Part shown: positions 16,037 to 25,152 of the stretch, one piece after another
How the letters are laid out: each line of letters opens with the position of its first letter
Numbering within the stretch: position 1 is the first letter of the stretch
Assembly (NCBI RefSeq): GCF_000632455.1
Contig: NZ_JFYL01000005.1
Span: 1 to 64,000, forward strand
DNA: 64,000 nucleotides
Direction of reading: 5' to 3'
Origin: Acinetobacter sp. Ver3
GTDB taxonomy: Bacteria; Pseudomonadota; Gammaproteobacteria; Pseudomonadales; Moraxellaceae
Position numbers and translations under genes: made by a program
Notes under the pieces: model-generated
Database searches by the model: none
What the model was told of the DNA's origin: nothing
The model's input: the letters and a program-made list of their open reading frames with translations, nothing else

Positions 16037-16048
16037 TAGCGAATTTTT

Positions 16049-16546
16049 ATGATGCATACCATTACCCTACAACCTTTAACCTCCGAAAATTTTGCACCTT
16101 TTGGTGACGTCATTGCTTGCCAAGGAAATGATTATTTTCATATTAACGATGCGCATACAGAGCGCTATCATGCTTTAGTGACCACTGAAATTATTGGCGA
16201 TGCCAAAGCCGGGATTAGTATTTTTCGAAATATTCAAAGTACCAATATTCCGTTCAAAATTTCGATGCTTGAACGTCATCCTCATGGATCACAAGCTTTT
16301 ATCCCGATGCAGGGACAAAAGTTTTTAATAGTGGTTGCACCAGTCTTAAATGCGAATCAGCCCGATATTTCAAACCTACAAGCTTTTATAACTAATGGCT
16401 CTCAAGGTGTAAACTATCGTACGGGGACTTGGCATCATCCACTTTTAACATTGGAAAGCCCGAGTGATTTTGCGGTGGTGGATCGGATTGGCAGTGGATC
16501 TAATTGTGACGTGTTTAAGTTTGATCAAATTGAAATATCACATTGA
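16049..16546 (+). CDS. allA: Ureidoglycolate lyase AllA
   Basis: A 165-aa cupin-fold enzyme that splits ureidoglycolate into glyoxylate and urea, the last step of this pathway. ITLQPLTSENFAPFGDVI, MLERHPHGSQAFIPM (metal/substrate His and Gln), YRTGTWHHPLL and DFAVVDRIGSGSNCD match AllA/DAL3 proteins. No clear Shine-Dalgarno precedes the ATG-ATG start, and a terminator-like hairpin stands just upstream. It probably depends on read-through from alc. Confidence 0.93.
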   Translation: MMHTITLQPLTSENFAPFGDVIACQGNDYFHINDAHTERYHALVTTEIIGDAKAGISIFRNIQSTNIPFKISMLERHPHGSQAFIPMQGQKFLIVVAPVLNANQPDISNLQAFITNGSQGVNYRTGTWHHPLLTLESPSDFAVVDRIGSGSNCDVFKFDQIEISH

Positions 16547-16614
16547 ATCTGGTGCTTATGCATCTCAGTTATGCAGATCATGAGACCATCTAATTTTATG
16601 TCCATCTTTGACTA

Positions 16615-17016
16615 TTATTTTACAACCAGGTAATCATTGTCATTCACCGATGTCGCATATTCTTCCATTCTTGAAATTAGTCCATTTTCAATGGTGTACT
16701 CTTGTACCCATTTTTGCTCAAATTCACCATCTTGACCATCAATCGTAAATTTTTCGCGTCCAAAAACCACCACTTTGTTACCTTCTTTGACCATACGTAA
16801 AATATCAAAGTATGCGACATGCATGGTTGTGAAATTGGTATTGAAGAACTGTTCTACACCCGTTTTTCCTTCAAATCGAATTGAAGGCAGTTTTTGTGAG
16901 CCATGGTGAATCCATACCGTATCCTCAGTTACTGTTGCAACAGCAGCCAGTAAATCTTGAGACCTAAATGCCTCAAACATTTGGTCTATGATTTGAAGTG
17001 AATTGATCATACTCAT
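16615..17016 (-). CDS. NTF2/SnoaL-like protein
   Basis: A 133-aa cone-fold protein. LLAAVATVTEDTVWIHHG, RFEGKTGVEQFF, NKVVVFGREKFTIDG and WVQEYTIENGLISRMEEYA follow the SnoaL-like (ketosteroid-isomerase-related) pattern. The family includes isomerases, hydrolases and purely binding proteins, so no reaction can be assigned. A perfect 11-bp hairpin overlaps its ribosome-binding region. It is the only gene between allA and the two-component genes and may be unrelated to either. Confidence 0.7.
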   Translation of the reverse strand: MSMINSLQIIDQMFEAFRSQDLLAAVATVTEDTVWIHHGSQKLPSIRFEGKTGVEQFFNTNFTTMHVAYFDILRMVKEGNKVVVFGREKFTIDGQDGEFEQKWVQEYTIENGLISRMEEYATSVNDNDYLVVK

Positions 17017-17024
17017 TTTATTTA

Positions 17025-17050
17025 CTCTTTTTATCTTAGGATAAAAAGAG
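17025..17050 (-). promoter_or_regulatory. Perfect hairpin over the ribosome-binding site of the NTF2-like gene
   Basis: CTCTTTTTATC (17025-17035), loop TTAG, GATAAAAAGAG (17040-17050). On the minus-strand mRNA the 3' arm ends in AAAAAGAG about 9 nt before the start codon, so the likely Shine-Dalgarno is inside the stem. No U-run follows, so it is not a terminator for the regulator genes. It could be a translational switch or a protein operator. Confidence 0.6.
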
Positions 17051-17124
17051 GTTAATGAAGGGAGAGTGAAAGATCACTATCAGCTGGTATAGCGATTTAA
17101 AGATTTTGCTAGAAACGATGAGTT

Positions 17125-18045
17125 CTATACGACTGCTTGATTTTGACAAGCTGACATCACATGTAACACCGCAGCAGTTCTCGTTTCCACAAACAGCTTC
17201 TCAAAAACATGCTCTAAATGTTTATTGACGGTGCGTGGACTCAACTCCAAAATTTCTGCAATATCTCGGTTGGTTTTGCCAAGCGTTACCCAATGCATAA
17301 CTTCAGCCTCACGTGGTGTTAAATTCGGACAAGCTTGAGCGATCTCTTCAACACTTGGCATGTGTGTTTGCTCTTTGAGCTGAACCAAAACATGTTTAGG
17401 TAATTGTCCTTCTTTCAACTTGGTTAATAAATTTAATTGTAATTGCTGATGCCCATGACCATATTGACCATGTAGCATTTCTTCTTGATTCGATTGCTGG
17501 AAAAGTGCTTTTAACCACTGATTTATACTCTTTCTAAAATGAGCAATATCAATTCCATGTTGCGTTAATAAACCTTGCACTACAGGTGTCTGCCAAATAA
17601 TTTCCCCATCCATATTCATCGACAAAATTGCACTGCCTGTTGCATCGAGCATTTGTTTCTGTTGGTGCATTAAACGGGCTTGCAGTAAATGCGTTTTGAC
17701 ACGTGCTTGTACTTCATCGATATTCAGTGGCTTTGTCACATAATCTACGCCCCCGACTTGAAAGCCTTTTACAATATGTTCGGTTTCCGTCAAACCCGTC
17801 ATAAATATGACAGGGATGTGCTCAGTCATTGGACTCGCTTTAAGCTGGATACAGGTTTCAAAACCATCAATCTCAGGCATACTCCCATCCAATAAAATCA
17901 TATCTGGCTGTGAACGGTGCGCAATTTCAATAGCAGTAAAACCATTGGTGGCAACTAAGACCTGATAGCCGGCTTGATCAAGACTTTCATGTAATAAACT
18001 TAGATTTTCAGGAATATCATCGACAATTAAAATGCTTTCTAACAT
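17125..18045 (-). CDS. LuxR-family response regulator (partner of the adjacent hybrid kinase)
   Basis: A 306-aa regulator in three parts. Residues 1-125 are a receiver with SILIVDDIPEN and the phospho-acceptor Asp in DMILLDGSMPEIDG. Residues 130-235 are a PAS-like linker (AILSMNMDGEIIWQTPVVQGLL). Residues 240-300 are a LuxR/FixJ helix-turn-helix (LTPREAEVMHWVTLGKTNRDIAEILELSPRTVNKHLEHVFEKL). It starts 3 nt after the kinase stop with GGGAG as RBS, so the two are co-expressed. It is the natural candidate to bind the dyad shared by the urtA and amiE promoters. Confidence 0.9.
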   Translation of the reverse strand: MLESILIVDDIPENLSLLHESLDQAGYQVLVATNGFTAIEIAHRSQPDMILLDGSMPEIDGFETCIQLKASPMTEHIPVIFMTGLTETEHIVKGFQVGGVDYVTKPLNIDEVQARVKTHLLQARLMHQQKQMLDATGSAILSMNMDGEIIWQTPVVQGLLTQHGIDIAHFRKSINQWLKALFQQSNQEEMLHGQYGHGHQQLQLNLLTKLKEGQLPKHVLVQLKEQTHMPSVEEIAQACPNLTPREAEVMHWVTLGKTNRDIAEILELSPRTVNKHLEHVFEKLFVETRTAAVLHVMSACQNQAVV

Positions 18046-18048
18046 TGC

Positions 18049-21000
18049 TTAACTCCCTTCCAAATCAGATCTGATATCAGATAGGTGCTCGTGTAATCGT
18101 TGTAATGCACGTTGGGTATCGAAGCGTTGAATATCAAATTCTATGTGCTGCCATATAGAAGGATCACAGACATTGCGTTTCTTGCAAATTTCGAGCATCT
18201 CTTTGGCTCCACGGATATAACCAATACTCAAATAATCTTCTAGTTTGATTAGCGCTTGTTCTGGTGCTACATCATCCTCATCAATCACGCTGACAGATAA
18301 AGCGTTACTATCATAGTGTAAGGGTTCAACCTGTTTTTGAGGTTCTTCTGCGACTTGAGTTGGCTCATTCTGATGAACCCAGTTTAAGCCTAATTTATCT
18401 CCAATTTTGTTCAGTAGCAGATTTAAGTCCACGGGTTTGACCAGAAAGTCTTCATTCAATACATCGGTTTCAGGGTTCTGCATTCGTTCATTGGCATCTG
18501 CGGAAATAATGATGATGGGAACATTGGTCATTTTATTATTTCTCAATAATTTCGCAGTTTCCCACCCTCCCATCAAAGGCATACTCAAATCCATTAAAAT
18601 TAAATCTGGTCGAAATTCAGGGACTTTTCTTAGACATTGCAATCCCGATTCTGCTTCTTCAAGAATAAAGCCGAGAGGTTTAAGGAAATTTAAAACTAGT
18701 CCACGATCAGTTGCTTCATTGTCTACGACCAATATTTTACGGCGATGTCCCATATAGCCAGATACTGTATTCGATGCGACATCAGCAATCGGATGAATGA
18801 CCGACTTTGAAGGTAAATATAGTTTTATTTTAAAAATAGAACCGTTTTTTAACGTACTGCTTACCTTTAACTCCCCACCGAGAATATCCACCAATAGTTT
18901 AACAATTGGTAAACCCAAACCTGTTCCAGCAAAGCTACCTTGTACGACATTTTGTCCGCGCTCAAAAGGCTGGAATATTCGCTCTAGATCTGTTTCAGCA
19001 ATTCCGCATCCCGTATCATGAATTTCAAAATATGCCGTCTGAAAGCGATAATCCACTCGAAATTTCACCTCTCCTTCGAGCGTAAATTTCAAAGCATTTC
19101 CCATTAAATTGATAAGGATCTGTTCAAGTCTTTTTTTATCTATACGTACGTATTGTGGTATTTTTTCACTAATTTCGACCGTAAATTTCAGTTGTTTTTG
19201 TTGGAATTGTGGCTCAAACATATTCACGATTTGTTGGAGAAACTTCGGAAATTCAATATTCGACATTTCTAAAGAAATTTTACCTGTTTCAATCCTTGCA
19301 AGATCAAGTAAACCATCAATCAAGGACGTTAAATGCTGCCCACTACGACGAATCACGCCCAGCGCAGCTTTTCCTTGTTCAGAGAGTTGTTCTTGTTTAT
19401 TGAGTAACTGGCTATATCCTAAAATACTATTTAGAGGTGTTCTCAGTTCATGACTAATCCCAACAACATAACGACTTTTGGCCTCATTGGCTTTTTCAGC
19501 TTGAGTTCGTGCATCTTGTAATTGCCGATCTGTAATTTTATGCGCTTCAATTTCGTCCATGAGCAGTTGTGTTTGCATATTACTTTCAAGCTGAGCTTGT
19601 CGGCGACTTTCATCATTGAGTACCAACCACCATGCTGCAACACATAACAGTAAAAATAATACGGCATAAATTTTCACAAATAGCATCAGCAACTCATGCT
19701 GTTGAGTTGATCCAAATACTGTGCCGAATTTACTCAGTTCTTGTAAATAAACCAGACTTAAACTGACTGCCAAAACCACACTCAGAACAAAGATCATCAA
19801 AATATAAAGACTCAATCTAGTATTGATGTATCTCAACCATTGGCGCGGTAGAAACCAAACTGCAAAATGCTTAAGTTGTGCAGACCACCGTGCATGAGGC
19901 TTACATAAATCATGGCAACGAGCTTCTAAGGAACAGCATAAAGAACAAATCATATTGTTATAAGCAGGACAAGTCGCCATGTCAGCCATTTCATACTCAT
20001 GCTCACAAACCACACATCGTTGTGTCTCTATTGGTTTTAATGATTTATCTTCATGACGTGCGATGTAGTATTTGCCACGAGTAAAATAAGCAAGCATTGG
20101 GACACAGACGATAGCTGAACCTAAAGCAATAAATCCTGCTAAGGATTTTGCGATATCACCAAATAATCCCCAGTAGCATAAAATCGACAATAAGGATGCA
20201 ATACATAAACTGCCAACACCGACTGGATTAATGTCATAGAGGTAAGCACGCCTAAACTCAATTCCTTTCGGGCTCAGCCCCAATGGCTTACAGATGACGA
20301 GATCAGCAACGATGGCACCCACCCATGCCAAGGCCACATTACTATAAAGCCCTAATACACGCTCCACCGCATGGATGACACCCAGCTCCATCAACAATAG
20401 CGCAATAAAAATATTGAATACTAACCAGACCACACGTCCGGGATGACTGTGCGTTAAGCGTGCAAAGAAATTAGACCATGCCAATGAGCCAGCATAAGCG
20501 TTGGTTACGTTGATCTTTAACTGTGCGATACACACAAACATGACTGTAAGAAATAATGCAGCACCAGGATGCTCAATCACTTGTTGGTAGGCGATCCAAT
20601 ATAGATAATTCGGATTGCTTAACTCATGATTCGGTACCATAAATTTAAGGGCGAGTACCATTAAAATCATGCCCATAAAAATTTTAATGAATCCCACCAA
20701 TATCCATGCAGGACCGCCTAAAAATACCGCCCAATTCCATTTCTTTTGAGCATTTTTTTTGTCTGGCAAAAATCTTAAATAATCAGCTTGTTCACCAATC
20801 TGCGTAATCAGCGCAAACAAAACAGTGCAAGATGCGCCAAAAAAAGCCAAATTGAATCCTGCGCTTTGACTTTGCGCGCCTTCTATTAGGGCAACTTCAG
20901 AAAGCAGAGTCGGATGCTTCACCAAAACAAAGCACCATGGTAGTAATAATAAAAAAATCCATAATGGTTGGGTAAACGCTTGTACTTTATTAATAAATCC

Positions 21001-21588
21001 TATGCCTTTGATCACTAGGGGCAGAATAATAAGCGCAGAAATTAAATAACCTAAACTCAGCGGCACACCTAAACCAAGCTTAAGCGCCAAAGCCATGATA
21101 GCGGCTTCAAAAGCAAAGAAGATGAAAGTAAAACTGGCGTAAATGACTGAAGTTATAGATGAGCCGATATAGCCAAAGCCTGCGCCCCGTGTAAGTAGGT
21201 CAATATCAACATTGTATTTGGCCGCGTAATATCCAATAGGCCAACTGGTCAAAAAGATAATGATTGAAACGACCACTAAGGCCCAGAATGCATTGCTAAA
21301 GCCGTATTGCCATAACATGGTTGCACCAAGCGCTTCCATCGCTAGAAAACTGACTGCTGCAAGCGCTGTATTGGTCACCGTCCAAAGGGACCACCGTCTT
21401 ACTGACCTCGGTGCGTAGCGTAGTGCATAGTCTTCAATACTCTCATCAACCACCCAAGTATTGTATTTACGGCGTGTATGAATCACCCGTTGCGGTGCTT
21501 GAGGAGTATTGCTAGATGAAACCATAAAGCTAGGCAATTTAAATAGACCCTTACAGTTAGCAAAATCTATGCCCAGCTTAACTTTCAT
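18049..21588 (-). CDS. NCS1-transporter-fused hybrid sensor histidine kinase
   Basis: A 1179-aa membrane kinase. Residues about 45-510 have some twelve membrane segments resembling NCS1 cytosine/allantoin permeases (WQYGFSNAFWALVVVSIIIFL, LLTRGAGFGYIGSS). Residues about 520-562 are a Cys-rich stretch (CVVC, CPAYNNMICSLCCS, ARCHDLC), then two more membrane segments. HisKA follows with ISHELRTPLNSIL (His about 713), then a HATPase (DTGCGIAETD, GTGLGLPIV). A receiver has Asp about 1000 in LILMDLSMPLMGG, and a helical tail closes the protein. It is divergent from urtA and probably senses a nitrogen compound. The start is uncertain: ATG 21588 lacks a good RBS. Confidence 0.88.
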   Translation of the reverse strand: MKVKLGIDFANCKGLFKLPSFMVSSSNTPQAPQRVIHTRRKYNTWVVDESIEDYALRYAPRSVRRWSLWTVTNTALAAVSFLAMEALGATMLWQYGFSNAFWALVVVSIIIFLTSWPIGYYAAKYNVDIDLLTRGAGFGYIGSSITSVIYASFTFIFFAFEAAIMALALKLGLGVPLSLGYLISALIILPLVIKGIGFINKVQAFTQPLWIFLLLLPWCFVLVKHPTLLSEVALIEGAQSQSAGFNLAFFGASCTVLFALITQIGEQADYLRFLPDKKNAQKKWNWAVFLGGPAWILVGFIKIFMGMILMVLALKFMVPNHELSNPNYLYWIAYQQVIEHPGAALFLTVMFVCIAQLKINVTNAYAGSLAWSNFFARLTHSHPGRVVWLVFNIFIALLLMELGVIHAVERVLGLYSNVALAWVGAIVADLVICKPLGLSPKGIEFRRAYLYDINPVGVGSLCIASLLSILCYWGLFGDIAKSLAGFIALGSAIVCVPMLAYFTRGKYYIARHEDKSLKPIETQRCVVCEHEYEMADMATCPAYNNMICSLCCSLEARCHDLCKPHARWSAQLKHFAVWFLPRQWLRYINTRLSLYILMIFVLSVVLAVSLSLVYLQELSKFGTVFGSTQQHELLMLFVKIYAVLFLLLCVAAWWLVLNDESRRQAQLESNMQTQLLMDEIEAHKITDRQLQDARTQAEKANEAKSRYVVGISHELRTPLNSILGYSQLLNKQEQLSEQGKAALGVIRRSGQHLTSLIDGLLDLARIETGKISLEMSNIEFPKFLQQIVNMFEPQFQQKQLKFTVEISEKIPQYVRIDKKRLEQILINLMGNALKFTLEGEVKFRVDYRFQTAYFEIHDTGCGIAETDLERIFQPFERGQNVVQGSFAGTGLGLPIVKLLVDILGGELKVSSTLKNGSIFKIKLYLPSKSVIHPIADVASNTVSGYMGHRRKILVVDNEATDRGLVLNFLKPLGFILEEAESGLQCLRKVPEFRPDLILMDLSMPLMGGWETAKLLRNNKMTNVPIIIISADANERMQNPETDVLNEDFLVKPVDLNLLLNKIGDKLGLNWVHQNEPTQVAEEPQKQVEPLHYDSNALSVSVIDEDDVAPEQALIKLEDYLSIGYIRGAKEMLEICKKRNVCDPSIWQHIEFDIQRFDTQRALQRLHEHLSDIRSDLEGS

Positions 21589-21612
21589 CAAAAAACATTT
21601 TGAGGAACATCG

Positions 21613-21634
21613 ATATACGTAAAGTGACGTATAT
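21613..21634. promoter_or_regulatory. Dyad operator upstream of urtA (and of the kinase gene)
   Basis: ATATACGT (21613-21620), AAAGTG, ACGTATAT (21627-21634): a perfect 8-bp inverted repeat with a 6-nt centre, the geometry of LuxR-type response-regulator sites. Written as ATATACG-N8-CGTATAT it recurs almost exactly at 26739-26760 before amiE. Confidence 0.72.
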
Positions 21635-21727
21635 GCTCATTTTTTAACACCCCTTAGGCTTAAGTCCATAGCAAGCGCAAACAATAAATCGCGCAATGGC
21701 CTTATCCACTTCATCAGGGGAACACCA

Positions 21728-22966
21728 ATGACCTTAAAATCTAAAGTTAAAACATCTGGCTTACTCGCAGGACTACTCGCTGTTCCTTTTTTACTGGCAC
21801 CTGTCTTGACCACTGCGAGTGCTCCAGCGACAGCAAAAGTAAATACAACCAAACTTAACGTAAATGATAAATTCGTCTATGTCGGTCAGCTTCATTCAGC
21901 GACAGGAACGATGGCAATCTCTGAAACAGGAGCCATCCAAGCAGAACGTTTAGCCATTGAGCAGATCAACAAACAAGGTGGTGTATTAGGTCGTCAGATT
22001 AAAATTGTTCAAGAAGATGGTGCATCTGACTGGCCAACTTTCGCTGAGAAAGCCCGAAAATTAACTGAAAAGGATCGTGTTGCAGCAATTTTTGGTTGCT
22101 GGACTTCAGCTTCTCGTAAAGCCGTATTACCTATTATTGAACGAAATAATTCGCTTCTGTATTACCCAACATTCTATGAAGGTCTAGAACAATCTAAAAA
22201 TGTGATTTATACCGGTCAAGAAGCTACGCAACAGGTGCTTGAGTCTCTGAATTGGCTTGCACGTGAGAAAAAAGCCAAAACATTCTATTTAATCGGTTCT
22301 GACTATATTTGGCCACGTACCACCATGAAAATTGCCCGTACACACATTGAAAAAGTGTTGAAAGGTAAAGTCGTCGGTGAAGAATACTACCCGCTTGGAC
22401 ATACGCAATTTGGTTCTTTAATTAACAAAACCAAACTTCGTAAACCAGATGCAATTGTCGCTGCCGTGGTGGGTGGATCAAACGTTTCATTCTATAAGCA
22501 AATGAAAGCTGCAGGCGTGACTGGCGATAAGCAAACACTGCTCACCTTCTCTGTGACAGAAGATGAATTACTGGGGATTGGTGGCGAAAATATGAAGGGC
22601 TTCTACTCTTCAATGAAATATTTCCAAAGTCTAAATAATTCAAGTAACGCAGCTTTCGTAAAAGCATTTAAAGCGAAATATGGTCCTAAAGCAGTAATTG
22701 GTGATGTGACTCAAGCCGCTTATCTTGGTCCATGGCTATGGAAAGCCGCAGTTGAAAAAGCTGGTAGTTTTGATGTTGCTAAAGTGACCAAAGCCTCTCC
22801 AGGCATCGAAATGAAAAATGCGCCTGAAGGTTACGTGAAAATTGATGCCAATCATCATTTATGGAGCAAATCACGTATTGCACAAGTGCAAACCAATGGT
22901 CAATTCAAAGTGGTCTACGAATCAAAAGGTTTAATCAAGCCTAATCCATTCCCTAAAGGCTACTAA
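21728..22966 (+). CDS. urtA: Urea/short-chain amide ABC transporter, substrate-binding protein
   Basis: A 412-aa periplasmic binding protein. The signal region runs from about residue 3 to 32 (LLAGLLAVPFLLAPVLTTASA). The mature part has the UrtA/FmdD pattern: VYVGQLHSATGTMAISE, EDGASDWPTFAEKA, IFGCWTSASRKAVLPI, LLYYPTFYEGLEQS, YLIGSDYIWPRTT and GDVTQAAYLG. It captures urea or a small amide for UrtBCDE. RBS AGGGGA lies 6 nt before ATG 21728. A strong hairpin after the stop codon should raise its level relative to the membrane parts. Urea and amide binders cannot be separated by eye. Confidence 0.9.
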   Translation: MTLKSKVKTSGLLAGLLAVPFLLAPVLTTASAPATAKVNTTKLNVNDKFVYVGQLHSATGTMAISETGAIQAERLAIEQINKQGGVLGRQIKIVQEDGASDWPTFAEKARKLTEKDRVAAIFGCWTSASRKAVLPIIERNNSLLYYPTFYEGLEQSKNVIYTGQEATQQVLESLNWLAREKKAKTFYLIGSDYIWPRTTMKIARTHIEKVLKGKVVGEEYYPLGHTQFGSLINKTKLRKPDAIVAAVVGGSNVSFYKQMKAAGVTGDKQTLLTFSVTEDELLGIGGENMKGFYSSMKYFQSLNNSSNAAFVKAFKAKYGPKAVIGDVTQAAYLGPWLWKAAVEKAGSFDVAKVTKASPGIEMKNAPEGYVKIDANHHLWSKSRIAQVQTNGQFKVVYESKGLIKPNPFPKGY

Positions 22967-22978
22967 TCGACAGCACAT

Positions 22979-23006
22979 GATCAGGAGAGCCCTCTCCTGA
23001 TCTTTT
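22979..23006 (+). terminator. Hairpin between urtA and urtB (partial terminator or mRNA stabiliser)
   Basis: GATCAGGAGAG (22979-22989) pairs with CTCTCCTGATC (22992-23002), then TTTTC. Eleven perfect pairs with a very tight loop, placed within the operon after the binding-protein gene, as is common for ABC transporter operons. Confidence 0.72.
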
Positions 23007-23045
23007 CATTTCAAACCTATTATTTAAAGCTTGGAGGATGAGGCG

Positions 23046-23966
23046 ATGGATTTATCTTTAGCTGACTTCGGTGCAATATTTGCGATGCAAGGCTTTAATG
23101 GTCTTTCTGTTTTCTGTGTGCTGTTGTTAATGGCACTGGGCCTTGCAATTATTTTTGGGCAAATGGGTGTCATCAATATGGCACATGGTGAATTCCTCAC
23201 AATAGGCGCGTATACCACATTTGTCATTTCAACCCTGACTGAAAGCTATTTTCCTCAATTGCTTCCCTATTATTTTATTGTAGCGATTGTGGCAGCTTTT
23301 CTGACAGCAGGCATTATCGGCTATATGGTCGAACGGCTCATGATTAGTCGGCTTTATCAGCGGCCACTCGATACTTTGCTTGCAACTTGGGGCTTGAGCT
23401 TAATCATGCAACAAGTGTTTCGCTCTACATTTGGTCCCAAAGAAGTGAGTCCAACACTACCTGATTGGCTTATGGGCTCTTATCAACCGACAGAGACGAT
23501 TGATATTCCTATTAATGGCTTATTCCTTGTCGGTGTCACACTCACCGTGACCGCTTTCGTCTATTTCCTCATCTATCGTTCTCGCTGGGGCTTACAGCTT
23601 CGTGCGACAAACCAAAACCGTTTCATGAGTGGTGCCGTTGGTATTAATACAAAGCGTGTGGACAGTCTAACATTCGCATTAGGTTGTGGTTTGGCCGGTA
23701 TTGCTGGTGCGGCGTTTACGACAATTGGCTCAACTGGTCCAACTGCAGGCTCTCTCTATATCGTAGACACGTTCTTGGTTGTGGTGTTTGGTGGAGCTGC
23801 AAGTCTATTAGGCACTATCGCTTCGGCTTTCAGTATTGCACAAGCCCAATCAATCCTAGAGTTCTTCCTGTCAGGCTCTGTTGCCAAAGTCATTACCTTA
23901 GCGACGGTCATCATCATTTTGATGTTACGTCCTCAAGGTTTGTTCTCAATCAAAGTTCGTAAATAG
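23046..23966 (+). CDS. urtB: Urea/amide ABC transporter permease UrtB
   Basis: A 306-aa inner-membrane permease of the LivH/UrtB family. LGLAIIFGQMGVINMAHGEFLTIGAY is the classic start of the branched-chain/urea permease domain. Seven to eight further hydrophobic segments follow, with the coupling region RATNQNRFMSGAVGINTKRVDSLTFALG. ATG 23046 is used because GGAGG (23033-23037) lies 8 nt before it; the in-frame TTG at 23031 overlaps that RBS. It sits between urtA and urtC. Confidence 0.92.
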   Translation: MDLSLADFGAIFAMQGFNGLSVFCVLLLMALGLAIIFGQMGVINMAHGEFLTIGAYTTFVISTLTESYFPQLLPYYFIVAIVAAFLTAGIIGYMVERLMISRLYQRPLDTLLATWGLSLIMQQVFRSTFGPKEVSPTLPDWLMGSYQPTETIDIPINGLFLVGVTLTVTAFVYFLIYRSRWGLQLRATNQNRFMSGAVGINTKRVDSLTFALGCGLAGIAGAAFTTIGSTGPTAGSLYIVDTFLVVVFGGAASLLGTIASAFSIAQAQSILEFFLSGSVAKVITLATVIIILMLRPQGLFSIKVRK

Positions 23967-23985
23967 GTATTCAGGAGAGATTGAT

Positions 23986-25152
23986 ATGAGTAATCCAATG
24001 AATGCCTTGTTAGGCGGTAAAGAAGGTGCGATTGGACTGGCTATATTGGCAGTACTGATCCTATTTGTAATGCCCATGTTTTTAGATGTTTTCCGTCTCA
24101 ATTTAATGGGTAAATATCTTACGTTTGCCTTTGTCGCGATTGGTTTAGTGCTGTGCTGGGGTTACGGCGGCATTTTGAGTTTAGGTCAGGGTATTTTCTT
24201 TGGGATCGGTGGCTATTGTATGGCCATGTTCCTCAAGCTCGAAGCTTCTGACATGCAATCCACAGCAGCTCAAACCACACCCGGTATTCCTGATTTTATG
24301 GACTGGAACCAAATTACCAGTTTACCAATGTTCTGGGAACCGTTCCATAGTTTCACATTTACCCTATTCGCGATTGTAATTATTCCAATTTTATTGGCTT
24401 TTATTATTGGTTTTGCAATGTTTACTCGTCGTGTAGGAGACGTGTATTTCTCTATCATCATGCAAGCGATTGTGGCGATTTTGACAATTTTGATTATTGG
24501 TCAACAAGGCTTTACTGGTGGTATCAACGGTATTACTGATCTCAAGACATTACATGGCTGGGACATCCGTACGGATGAGGCAAAGTACGTTCTGTATTAC
24601 ATCAATGCATTATTACTCATCGCAGTCATCATGATCAGTCGCTTTGTTCTCAGCTCAAAGTTAGGTCGCTTACTTTCTGCAATGCGTGAAAAAGAAGAAC
24701 GTGTACGTTTTTCTGGTTATGACGTTTCAATGTACAAAGTCTTTATCTTCTGCTTTGCGGCAGTCGTTTCTTCCGTCGGTGGGGCAATGTTTACGCTGCA
24801 AGTCGGCTTCATGTCACCTACGATTATTGGCATCATCCCATCTATTGAAATGGTGATCTTGGCTGCAGTAGGCGGTCGTTTATCACTGATTGGAGCTGTA
24901 TATGGTGCAGTTTTAGTTAACCTCGGTAAAACTTACTTCTCTGAAGCATTCCCTGAAGTATGGTTGTACTTCCTTGGTGCATTGTTCATAGGCGTTGTGA
25001 TGTTTTTACCGAATGGTTTAGCTGGCTTATATGAAAAATATGTTCGCCCACTTATCTTCAAAGATAAAAAAACAACGGCTTCGCCTCCCCCCCATCAACC
25101 CACGGAGTCCAAAAAAAATAGCAATATTGAAGTAGAAGGAGGTGTGAAATGA
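23986..25152 (+). CDS. urtC: Urea/amide ABC transporter permease UrtC
   Basis: A 388-aa inner-membrane permease of the LivM/UrtC family. GLVLCWGYGGILSLGQGIFFGIGGYCMAMFL and QQGFTGGINGITDL are the usual signatures. A coupling helix follows (LLSAMREKEERVRFSGYDVSMYK), with a hydrophilic tail (about 355-388) rich in Lys/Pro. RBS GGAGA precedes ATG 23986. It overlaps urtD by 4 nt. Confidence 0.93.
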   Translation: MSNPMNALLGGKEGAIGLAILAVLILFVMPMFLDVFRLNLMGKYLTFAFVAIGLVLCWGYGGILSLGQGIFFGIGGYCMAMFLKLEASDMQSTAAQTTPGIPDFMDWNQITSLPMFWEPFHSFTFTLFAIVIIPILLAFIIGFAMFTRRVGDVYFSIIMQAIVAILTILIIGQQGFTGGINGITDLKTLHGWDIRTDEAKYVLYYINALLLIAVIMISRFVLSSKLGRLLSAMREKEERVRFSGYDVSMYKVFIFCFAAVVSSVGGAMFTLQVGFMSPTIIGIIPSIEMVILAAVGGRLSLIGAVYGAVLVNLGKTYFSEAFPEVWLYFLGALFIGVVMFLPNGLAGLYEKYVRPLIFKDKKTTASPPPHQPTESKKNSNIEVEGGVK

